A stretch of DNA of 5,709 nt from Desulfobacterales bacterium. GTDB taxonomy: Bacteria; Desulfobacterota; Desulfobacteria; Desulfobacterales; C00003060. Every line of letters begins with the position of its first letter. Position 1 is the stretch's first letter. The stretch is from positions 949,463-955,171 of the forward strand of contig CP070769.1 of NCBI GenBank assembly GCA_020347085.1, in the 5' to 3' direction. Made by a program: the position numbers and the translations under genes. The notes below the pieces were generated by a model. That model saw only the letters and a list, made by a program, of their open reading frames with translations. It had not been told where the DNA came from and did not search any database. Of the stretch, positions 1 to 5,417 are shown piece after piece.

Positions 1-100
1 CACAAGGGTTTTCGTTGAGGCGTACAGATGGTACTCCGCAGACGGAAACCCGTGGAGAACGCCGCTCATCGGAAAAAGGTCCATTTATGGATGGAAACTA
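1..100 (+). repeat. Palindromic repeat C, copy 1 (partial, cut by window start)
   Basis: This is the right-hand part of the same element found complete at 5418-5607. Bases 1-45 are identical to 5465-5509, 46-72 match 5532-5558 with one difference, and 74-100 match 5581-5607 with one difference. Similarity stops just after the terminal sequence TTTATGGATGGAAACTA, which marks the element end. Compared with copy 2 it lacks two stretches of about 22 bp (5510-5531 and 5559-5580). The left terminus must lie upstream of the window. It is in the same orientation as copy 2. There is no sign of a coding function: the two indels are not both multiples of three, so no common reading frame survives. Confidence 0.85.
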
Positions 101-183
101 AATGGTTTTTGCCCCAATGGGAGTCTTGGCGTGACTAGTGTCGAGTCCCATGAGTTAGTGCAAAAAGTAAGGAGTGTGCTGAA
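101..183. other. Intergenic stretch between repeats C1 and A, no gene seen
   Basis: No plausible gene is visible. It contains an imperfect inverted repeat at roughly 117-153, with ATGGGAGTC against GAGTCCCAT around a CTAG centre. It also contains a Shine-Dalgarno-like AAGGAG near 168-173 with no reading frame of note behind it. Whether this belongs to one of the neighbouring repeats cannot be decided from one copy. Confidence 0.3.
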
Positions 184-363
184 AGCCATTTCCCTTGCTC
201 CGCGACCATTTTCGGGACGTCAGTTTCGTTTCGCTAGATCATAGCACGAAGTGAAGCCTTGCGCTAAACTCGGGCCTAAGGCCCTCAAACAGTTTATGAT
301 TCTTAACGCTGCACTCAACTGACGTCTAGTTCCGAAAATGCTCGATGTCGCTCGGAGAAGGCT
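184..363. repeat. Palindromic repeat A (about 180 bp imperfect inverted repeat)
   Basis: The two halves are reverse complements in blocks. ACGTCAGTT (217-225) pairs with AACTGACGT (317-325), CATTTTCGG (207-215) pairs with CCGAAAATG (332-340), and the outer AGCC (184-187) pairs with GGCT (360-363) through a less perfect region. The apex carries the perfect small palindrome GGGCC-TAA-GGCCC near 272-284. A transcript through it could fold into a long hairpin. It lies about 130 bp upstream of the pyrK start. I see no shared block with elements B, C or D, so I treat it as a separate family. A miniature inverted-repeat element is the likeliest reading; a non-coding RNA is possible but unsupported. 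Confidence 0.75.
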
Positions 364-491
364 TTTAGCTTCTGCAGTACTAATTGAACTTATTGCTGGG
401 ACAGGACACTAGAGACACAGATCCTGGTTTCCCTTGGAGTGGAGAAGGAGCGGGCGAGAGATTTTGTCCGGGGCTGGGGACTTTCCTCGGT

Positions 492-1295
492 ATGAAAGAG
501 ATGTTCCAGAAAAAAGTTGAGATATCCCATCATGTCCAGGTAGGACCGGGCTATTTTAGAATGGGCTTGGTGTTTCCTGAAGTGGCCCGGATCGTCCGGC
601 CCGGGCAGTTCGTGATGGTGAAGCTCCCGGACCAGCGCATTCCGCTCCTGCGTCGACCTTTCTCCATTCACAACCGCCTCGTTGAAAGGGGAGAGGCCAG
701 CGGTTTTGAACTCTTGTATAAAGTCGTTGGGCAAGGTACCCAGGCCATGTCTGAATTGAGGGCTGGAAATGTTTTAGACGTTTTGGGGCCTCTCGGAAAT
801 GGGTTCTTTTATCCTGAGAGCATTCGTGATGCTTTTCTGGTGGCTGGTGGTATTGGCGTTGCTCCGCTTTACTATCTTGCGCTCGACCTTGCAGAGCATC
901 GGGACGTCAGAGCCACGGTTTTCTTGGGTGGGTGTTCTGCTGCGGATATCCTGTGCCAGGAGGAGTTCGCGTCGATCGGTGCCAGGGTTTTCATCACAAC
1001 AGAAGACTGCAGCCTGGGAGACATGGGTATGATCACACCCCAGGTTCAAAAGGCTGTCGAAGGTGATGGAAAGCCGGATATCATCTATGCATGTGGCCCG
1101 CACGCCATGCTTAAAACACTCAGTGATATGGCTGCAGCCCAGAATGTGCCCTGCCAGATCTCTATGGAGACAATGATGGCCTGTGGCTTTGGGGTGTGTC
1201 TGGGGTGTGCTGTGAAAAAGGCTGGTGGAGGGGAAAGCTATCTTCATGCATGCACTGAAGGGCCCGTCTTTGATTCCCGGGCCATCTTGATATAA
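492..1295 (+). CDS. pyrK: Dihydroorotate dehydrogenase B, electron transfer subunit (PyrK)
   Basis: PyrK passes electrons from the FMN subunit PyrD to NAD+ through FAD and a [2Fe-2S] cluster, in the cytoplasmic fourth step of pyrimidine synthesis. The 267-residue product shows the ferredoxin-reductase fold in order: the FAD-binding RPFS motif at 55-58, the LGPLGNGF loop at 98-105, the nucleotide-binding GGIGVAP at 119-125, CGP at 201-203, then the PyrK-type cluster motif with Cys231, Cys236, Cys239 and Cys254. The spacing in ACGFGVCLGC favours PyrK over the related NfnA/SudB reductase subunits. ATG 492 is chosen because it fits the family N-terminus; its ribosome site (GGGGA, 476-480) is weak. 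ATG 501 is possible. An upstream in-frame TTG at 384 would add 36 residues unlike any PyrK. No pyrD lies on either side, so the catalytic partner must be encoded elsewhere. A FAD/NAD reductase serving another partner cannot be fully excluded. Confidence 0.92.
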   Translation: MKEMFQKKVEISHHVQVGPGYFRMGLVFPEVARIVRPGQFVMVKLPDQRIPLLRRPFSIHNRLVERGEASGFELLYKVVGQGTQAMSELRAGNVLDVLGPLGNGFFYPESIRDAFLVAGGIGVAPLYYLALDLAEHRDVRATVFLGGCSAADILCQEEFASIGARVFITTEDCSLGDMGMITPQVQKAVEGDGKPDIIYACGPHAMLKTLSDMAAAQNVPCQISMETMMACGFGVCLGCAVKKAGGGESYLHACTEGPVFDSRAILI

Positions 1296-1340
1296 TTCGG
1301 TATCCCAAAAATACACCATTCGCAAAGGAGTTGAAGATCG

Positions 1341-1511
1341 TTGCCACGAGGTTACCTCGTTTTTGTAGATAGGCCCGTTCTCCTTTGGTCATTCAAAATT
1401 GTTTCGAGTCTCAATATTGGAATTTCGAATATCACCAGCCTTGACAGGTGGAGTAAATCCAAGTACTCATCCAACATTTCATCTTGCCATGCCAAGATAC
1501 AGGATTTCTGA
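1341..1511 (+). CDS. Possible small ORF, 56 codons, unknown
   Basis: A strong Shine-Dalgarno sequence AAAGGAG (1324-1330) lies 10 nt before a TTG that opens a 56-codon frame ending at TGA 1509-1511. The predicted peptide begins MPRGYLVFVD, is moderately hydrophobic at its N-terminal third and serine-rich later. I recognise no family. Against it: the start is TTG, a terminator-like hairpin sits inside it (1346-1364), and a frame of this length can arise by chance. Treat it as a candidate only. Confidence 0.18.
   Translation: MPRGYLVFVDRPVLLWSFKIVSSLNIGISNITSLDRWSKSKYSSNISSCHAKIQDF
1346..1364 (+). terminator. Putative intrinsic terminator after pyrK
   Basis: ACGAGG (1346-1351) pairs perfectly with CCTCGT (1355-1360) over a TTA loop and runs straight into a T-stretch (1360-1364). 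It is 50 bases past the pyrK stop and well before leuS, which suits a transcript end between the two genes. The stem is short, so termination may be partial. Confidence 0.5.
1441..1469 (+). promoter_or_regulatory. Candidate sigma-70 promoter for leuS
   Basis: A perfect -35 hexamer TTGACA (1441-1446) is followed after 17 bp by TACTCA (1464-1469), a poor -10. This would give a leader of about 95 nt before the leuS ATG. The leader contains a perfect 6-bp hairpin (ATCTTG 1481-1486, CAAGAT 1493-1498). I looked for T-box features that could sense uncharged tRNA-Leu and found none. A second weak possibility is TATGGT at about 1552, very close to the gene. Confidence 0.33.
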
Positions 1512-1569
1512 CACAGGGCACTCGGCTTCATAAAGTTCGGGTACGGACACTATGGTATAGAAGGAAATC

Positions 1570-4161
1570 ATGCACAAGGAATATGAGCCTGAATCTGTAG
1601 AACTAAAGTGGCATGAGATCTGGGAACAAAAGCGACTGTTCCGGGTGGAAGAAGACCCGGGAAAGGAAAAGTACTATTTGCTTGAGATGTTTCCGTATCC
1701 ATCGGGTAACATCCACATGGGGCATGTCCGCAACTACGCTATTGGGGATGTAGTGGCGCGATACAAGCGCATGCAGGGTTTCAATGTCCTTCACCCCATG
1801 GGGTGGGATGCGTTTGGTATGCCGGCAGAAAACGCAGCCATTGCCCACAACGTACATCCGGCCAAGTGGACATATCAGAACATTGACACCATGCGCTCCC
1901 AGTTAAAGCGTCTTGGATTCAGCTATGATTGGGACAGAGAGCTGGCTACATGCAAGCCTGAATACTACCGTTGGGAGCAATGGCTTTTTGTCAAAATGTA
2001 TGAAAAGGGCATGGTTTACAGAAAAAAGGCTTCTGTGAACTGGTGCGAAGACTGCCAGACAGTCTTGGCCAATGAGCAAGTGGAAGCGGGTTTATGCTGG
2101 CGGTGCAGCCAGGTCGTCGTCCAGAAGGAGTTAGACCAATGGTTCTTCCGTATTACTGATTATGCCGACGACCTTCTTGAATATTGTGATCAACTGCCGG
2201 GCTGGCCTGAAAAAGTGGTGACCATGCAAAGGAACTGGATCGGAAAAAGCATCGGGGCTGAGATCCAGTTCCCCATGGAAAGCGGGGACGGCTATATCCC
2301 GGTATTTACAACACGCCAGGACACAGTCTTTGGTGCCACCTTTATGGTTATGGCTCCCGAACACCCTTTGGTCATGAAGCTTGCCACCGGAACCCGCCAA
2401 GAAGATAGCGTGAAGGTTTTTGTTGAGCGTATGAGGGCCCAAGACAAAGCAAAACGGACTTCTGATGATTATGAAAAAGAAGGCGTCTTTGTCGGGGCGC
2501 ATTGCATCAATCCATTTACCAAGAGACAGATGCCCATTTACACGGCCAACTTCGCACTCATGGAATATGGAACCGGTGCAGTGATGGCAGTGCCGGCCCA
2601 TGACCAGAGAGATTTTGAGTTTGCCCGAAAATATGGCCTGGAGATCATTGTCGTCATACAGCCCAAGGGCGAAACCCTTGAGCCGGAAACCATGCGTGAA
2701 GCTTATGTGGATGCAGGGATATTGGTTCGATCCGGGCCGTTTGATGGGTTGGAGAATACACGCGCTCTTGATGCCATTGCAGACTATTTGGAAGAGAACA
2801 AGATGGGGGCAAGAGCCGTTAACTTCCGGCTCAGGGATTGGGGAATTTCACGTCAAAGATACTGGGGGGCTCCCATCCCTGTTGTCCATTGCAAAAAATG
2901 CGGGGTGGTGCCGGTCCCGGAAAAAGACCTTCCGGTCATACTTCCTGAACATGCTGAGATGCTAGAAGGGGGAAAGTCGCCTCTTCCGACACTCGAGAGC
3001 TTTGTAAAGACTTCATGCCCGCAATGCGGCCAACCTGACGGCCGTCGGGAAACCGACACCATGGACACCTTTGTGGAATCTTCATGGTACTTTGAACGGT
3101 ATTGCAGTCCTGGTCACGGTGACGGGATGTTTGACGTAGGAGCCGTTGGATACTGGATGCCAGTGGACCAGTACATTGGGGGTATCGAGCATGCGATTCT
3201 TCATCTCCTCTATTCGCGATATTTCACTCGCGTACTCCGGGAGTTTGGGCTGGTGACGTACAAGGAGCCTTTTACACGTTTGCTGACCCAGGGAATGGTC
3301 TGCAAAGAAACACTGAAATGTCCGAACCATGGCTTCTTGTATCCTGAAGAAATTGTGAAGGAGAATCAAAGGCAAACTTGCAAGCATTGCGAAAGCCCGG
3401 TTGAGGTTGGGCGGATCGAGAAGATGTCTAAGTCCAGAAGGAACGTGGTCGATCCGAATATCCTCATAGAGAAATATGGGGCTGATACCCTGAGACTATT
3501 TTGTCTCTTTGCAGCGCCACCAGAGCGGGACCTGGACTGGAGTGATCAGGGGGTTGAAGGGGCTTATCGCTTTCTCAAGAGGGTATGGCGGCTGGTGGCA
3601 GATCATGTGGCAGACATCCGGGGCGTCGAGCCTTTTGCCGGGGACCGAGCCCTTACTGGTGACCTCAGGACCCTTTACAGAAAGACCCATGTCACAATCA
3701 AGCGTGTAACCAATGACATCGAGACAAGATTTCACTTCAATACGGCAATCAGCGCGGTTATGGAGCTTGTGAACACGATACAGGCTGTCAGGGATCGTAT
3801 CCTTTCGACGCCGGAGGGTACCTCTGTCTTAAGGTTAGCTCTGGAAACAGTCGTTGTCCTGTTATCACCCATCGTACCGCATTTGGCCGAGGAAATGTGG
3901 GCGGCCATGGGCTGCTCCGGAAGCGTGCTTGAAGCTGCATGGCCCACATATCGTGAGGAGGCTATTGCAGAGGATGAGATCCTGATGGTTGTGCAGGTTA
4001 ACGGACAAGTGCGGAGTCGATTTCATATCTCTGTGGACGCGGATGAACAAGCAATAAAGGCGGCAGCACTCGCTGATGACAGGATCGTGGCACGCATTGC
4101 CGGGCGACCGGTAAAGAGAGTGATTGTGGTGCAGAACAAGCTGGTGAATATTGTCGTGTAG
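1570..4161 (+). CDS. leuS: Leucyl-tRNA synthetase
   Basis: The enzyme charges tRNA-Leu with leucine using ATP in the cytoplasm. The 863-residue class Ia synthetase is full length. HMGH (49-52) is the HIGH signature and KMSKS is at 618-622. A zinc knuckle has Cys159, Cys162, Cys176 and Cys179. The CP1 editing domain carries the threonine-rich TTRQDT at 247-252 and GTGAVMAVPAHD ending at Asp345, so Thr252 and Asp345 fall at the numbers known for the E. coli editing site; Gln250 replaces the usual proline. Two further Cys clusters are Cys441/444 with Cys483/486, and Cys584 with Cys604/607 just before KMSKS. The C-terminal domain ends normally in LVNIVV. The start ATG has AAGGAA (1561-1566) just upstream. 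The TAG stop overlaps the first bases of palindrome D. lptE follows on the same strand, the common arrangement. Nothing suggests loss of charging or editing. Confidence 0.98.
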   Translation: MHKEYEPESVELKWHEIWEQKRLFRVEEDPGKEKYYLLEMFPYPSGNIHMGHVRNYAIGDVVARYKRMQGFNVLHPMGWDAFGMPAENAAIAHNVHPAKWTYQNIDTMRSQLKRLGFSYDWDRELATCKPEYYRWEQWLFVKMYEKGMVYRKKASVNWCEDCQTVLANEQVEAGLCWRCSQVVVQKELDQWFFRITDYADDLLEYCDQLPGWPEKVVTMQRNWIGKSIGAEIQFPMESGDGYIPVFTTRQDTVFGATFMVMAPEHPLVMKLATGTRQEDSVKVFVERMRAQDKAKRTSDDYEKEGVFVGAHCINPFTKRQMPIYTANFALMEYGTGAVMAVPAHDQRDFEFARKYGLEIIVVIQPKGETLEPETMREAYVDAGILVRSGPFDGLENTRALDAIADYLEENKMGARAVNFRLRDWGISRQRYWGAPIPVVHCKKCGVVPVPEKDLPVILPEHAEMLEGGKSPLPTLESFVKTSCPQCGQPDGRRETDTMDTFVESSWYFERYCSPGHGDGMFDVGAVGYWMPVDQYIGGIEHAILHLLYSRYFTRVLREFGLVTYKEPFTRLLTQGMVCKETLKCPNHGFLYPEEIVKENQRQTCKHCESPVEVGRIEKMSKSRRNVVDPNILIEKYGADTLRLFCLFAAPPERDLDWSDQGVEGAYRFLKRVWRLVADHVADIRGVEPFAGDRALTGDLRTLYRKTHVTIKRVTNDIETRFHFNTAISAVMELVNTIQAVRDRILSTPEGTSVLRLALETVVVLLSPIVPHLAEEMWAAMGCSGSVLEAAWPTYREEAIAEDEILMVVQVNGQVRSRFHISVDADEQAIKAAALADDRIVARIAGRPVKRVIVVQNKLVNIVV

Positions 4162-4282
4162 CAATGGCATCTTCTGCCCCGATACGGCGTTCTCCGCAGG
4201 TTTCTATCCTCGACGTAGCGCTGCTACGGCTGCGGTAAAAACCTTTGTGCGGCCTGGTCTCGGGACAGAATCTACCATTGCT
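4160..4282. repeat. Palindromic repeat D, starting inside the leuS stop codon
   Basis: This is a 123-bp imperfect palindrome. Its ends are exact complements, AGCAATGG (4160-4167) and CCATTGCT (4275-4282), followed inward by further matching blocks (TTCTG/CAGAA, CCCGA/TCGGG, AGGTTT/AAACCT). The apex CGTAGC-GCT-GCTACG is a perfect hairpin near 4214-4228. The AG of the leuS TAG stop is part of the terminal repeat. Blocks 4185-4203 and 4237-4255 match blocks in repeat C (18 of 19 and 17 of 19 bases on the opposite strand). Folded in RNA it would form a long stem between leuS and lptE and could stabilise or attenuate the message. Overlapping short reading frames here are not considered genes. Confidence 0.8.
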
Positions 4283-4311
4283 GGACGGACATTAAGTAGA
4301 TGGGAGCAAAG

Positions 4312-4339
4312 CCAACTTCTGTTGGAGAAATAGAGCATG
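4312..4339 (+). promoter_or_regulatory. lptE ribosome binding site partly inside a hairpin
   Basis: GGAG (4324-4327) lies 9 nt before the lptE ATG and is the only good ribosome site for this start. Its first two G residues are also the end of a perfect 5-bp stem, CCAAC (4312-4316) with GTTGG (4321-4325), closed by a TTCT loop. The hairpin could lower translation of lptE relative to leuS; this is an inference from sequence only. Confidence 0.45.
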
Positions 4340-4861
4340 TATCTTAGGGACATGAGGATAGCATCGGTCGCCTTATTTCTTTTCGGACTTGTTACCGCCT
4401 GTGGATATCATTTCAAAGGAGCTGGCCTGAAAGCACCTGAGGGTGTGCGTACGATTGCCGTAACGGTCTTAGAGAACCGAACGAGGGAATCAGGGATTGA
4501 GCGGGTCTTTACGAACGATTTGGTCTTTGAGTTTACCCGAAGCAAAGTGCTGCGTGTGGTGGAAAAGGATCAGGCTGATGCCATATTGAGCGGTGTCATA
4601 AAATCTATGGGTGAACGGACCATATCACACACCGCCAGCTACGACTCTGGTGAACGCCGTGTCGTGATCACGCTTGACTTAGCCCTAAAGTCTCAGGATG
4701 GCGGGATTCTCTGGTCAGATGCCGCTCTTTCCGACCGAGAAGTCTTCAAAGTCTTTCCGGACGACAGGTTAGCCACCGACAGGAGCAGAAGGGAAGCCAT
4801 AGAGGCCATATCCAAACGGTTGGCGGAAAAGGCCCATAACCGAATCTTCACGGGGTTCTGA
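4337..4861 (+). CDS. lptE: LPS-assembly lipoprotein LptE
   Basis: LptE plugs the LptD barrel in the outer membrane and helps deliver lipopolysaccharide to the cell surface. The 174-residue product starts with a lipoprotein signal: charged MYLRDMR, a hydrophobic stretch (about 8-19) and the lipobox VTAC, giving Cys22 as the lipidated first residue of the mature protein, followed by the family-typical CGYHFKG. The rest fits the small alpha/beta LptE fold (GVRTIAVTVLENRT near 36-49, then a conserved SGIERVFTNDL region). Length is normal. ATG 4337 has GGAG at 9 nt; the internal ATG at 4352 has an AGGGA too close to use. The position directly after leuS is the usual one and strongly supports the call despite low sequence conservation in this family. 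holA, often the next gene, is absent. It is probably co-transcribed with leuS through palindrome D. Confidence 0.9.
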   Translation: MYLRDMRIASVALFLFGLVTACGYHFKGAGLKAPEGVRTIAVTVLENRTRESGIERVFTNDLVFEFTRSKVLRVVEKDQADAILSGVIKSMGERTISHTASYDSGERRVVITLDLALKSQDGGILWSDAALSDREVFKVFPDDRLATDRSRREAIEAISKRLAEKAHNRIFTGF

Positions 4862-4867
4862 GCTATG

Positions 4868-4882
4868 TTGCGTCATACGCAA
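4868..4882. other. Small perfect hairpin just after lptE
   Basis: TTGCGT (4868-4873) and ACGCAA (4877-4882) are perfect complements over a CAT loop, 7 nt after the lptE stop. No T-run follows on either strand, so it is not a classical terminator. It may protect the 3' end or act together with the larger palindrome B. Confidence 0.3.
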
Positions 4883-4913
4883 AGCGATCAGCCAATGCTT
4901 TTTACCCTAAAGC

Positions 4914-5067
4914 TGATGATTTCGCAGAAAGTCATCAAATGGACGGCACAGTAAAAAGCTCCGGATGCAAGGCGCGCAGATCTTGAGGAATGAGGCGTAC
5001 ATTATCGTACGTCGCAATGACGAAAGATGAAGCGCAACGCCGCAGATGGACTTTTTACGAAGCCGTC
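4914..5067. repeat. Palindromic repeat B between convergent lptE and rpsT
   Basis: Main palindrome: GACGGC (4942-4947) pairs with GCCGTC (5062-5067), GTAAAAAG near 4951-4958 pairs imperfectly with CTTTTTAC near 5051-5058, and the apex CGTAC (4996-5000) pairs with GTACG (5007-5011). A separate hairpin lies at the left edge: TGATGATTT (4914-4922) against AAA and TCATCA (4928-4937). The right end stops 5 bp from the rpsT stop codon. The apex decamer GAGGCGTACA (4992-5001) is also present in repeat C. From memory, closely similar sequence is frequent between genes in deltaproteobacterial genomes; I could not check this. Its place between two gene ends suits a two-way transcription barrier or mRNA 3' stabiliser. 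Confidence 0.78.
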
Positions 5068-5072
5068 AAAGC

Positions 5073-5348
5073 TTAGGCAGAGTCTGCACTAAGGGCATTG
5101 ACCTGTTTAGTCAGGAGGGAAATCTTTCTGGAAGCTGTGTTACGGTGGATGGCGCCCTCTTGAGCCGCCTTGTCGATCACTGGTATGGCTGCAGCCAGGG
5201 CGGTCTTGGCCGCTTCCGGCGATATTTCATCAATAGCAGCTCTGACCTGTTTAATGACGTTTTTCACCTGCGTTCGGTTAGATTTGTTGCGAACGTTTCT
5301 ATCCTTGTTTTGCCTGGCCCTTTTAATGGCCGATTTGTGAGTTGCCAA
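5073..5348 (-). CDS. rpsT: 30S ribosomal protein S20
   Basis: S20 binds 16S rRNA early in assembly of the small ribosomal subunit. The 91-residue, lysine/arginine/alanine-rich product begins ATHKSAIKRARQ and contains the family segments NKSNRTQVKNVIKQVR (about 22-37) and GAIHRNTASRKIS (about 65-77), with normal length and the expected all-helical character. The start codon is TTG (5346-5348), supported by the N-terminal match to the family and by AAGGAG (5358-5363 on this strand's complement) at 9 nt. E. coli rpsT also starts with UUG, where the weak start is tied to autogenous control, so the same may hold here. A TTGTCA -35-like hexamer (complement 5397-5402) has no convincing -10 partner. 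It converges on lptE with palindrome B between. Confidence 0.97.
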   Translation of the reverse strand: MATHKSAIKRARQNKDRNVRNKSNRTQVKNVIKQVRAAIDEISPEAAKTALAAAIPVIDKAAQEGAIHRNTASRKISLLTKQVNALSADSA

Positions 5349-5417
5349 AGTCGTCTACTCCTTTTTACTTTAGTTAGTGCCCATCCATAAATAACGTGAC
5401 AAGTGGTGGGCGCAGCG
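5349..5417 (-). promoter_or_regulatory. rpsT upstream region with a solo repeat-end motif
   Basis: This is the 5' region of rpsT, containing its ribosome site and presumably its promoter. Bases 5381-5392 (CCATCCATAAAT) are identical to the reverse complement of the right terminus of repeat C (bases within 5588-5607). A second repeat-end-like sequence therefore lies outside the complete element. The region may be the remnant of another copy, or the C element may have a nested end. Confidence 0.4.

Noticed and set aside
366..386. Resemblance to the 3' end of 23S rRNA (AGCT...AGTACTAATT)
   Set aside because: Only about 15 bases resemble it, and the sequence before is palindrome A, not 23S; chance is the simpler explanation.
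384..491. N-terminal extension of PyrK from TTG 384
   Set aside because: The 36 extra residues do not resemble the family, and no ribosome site supports that start.
774..1325. A long reverse-strand frame opposite pyrK
   Set aside because: The pyrK protein is unmistakable on the other strand, and this frame has no recognisable motif.
1365..1569. T-box riboswitch ahead of leuS
   Set aside because: There is no T-box consensus (AGGGTGG...) and no antiterminator/terminator pair in the leader; the small hairpins there do not fit.
4151..4333. A 60-codon forward frame between leuS and lptE
   Set aside because: It overlaps the leuS end and palindrome D, whose symmetry explains the sequence better than coding does.
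5046..5390. A 114-codon frame opposite rpsT
   Set aside because: It is the antisense shadow of the clear S20 gene.
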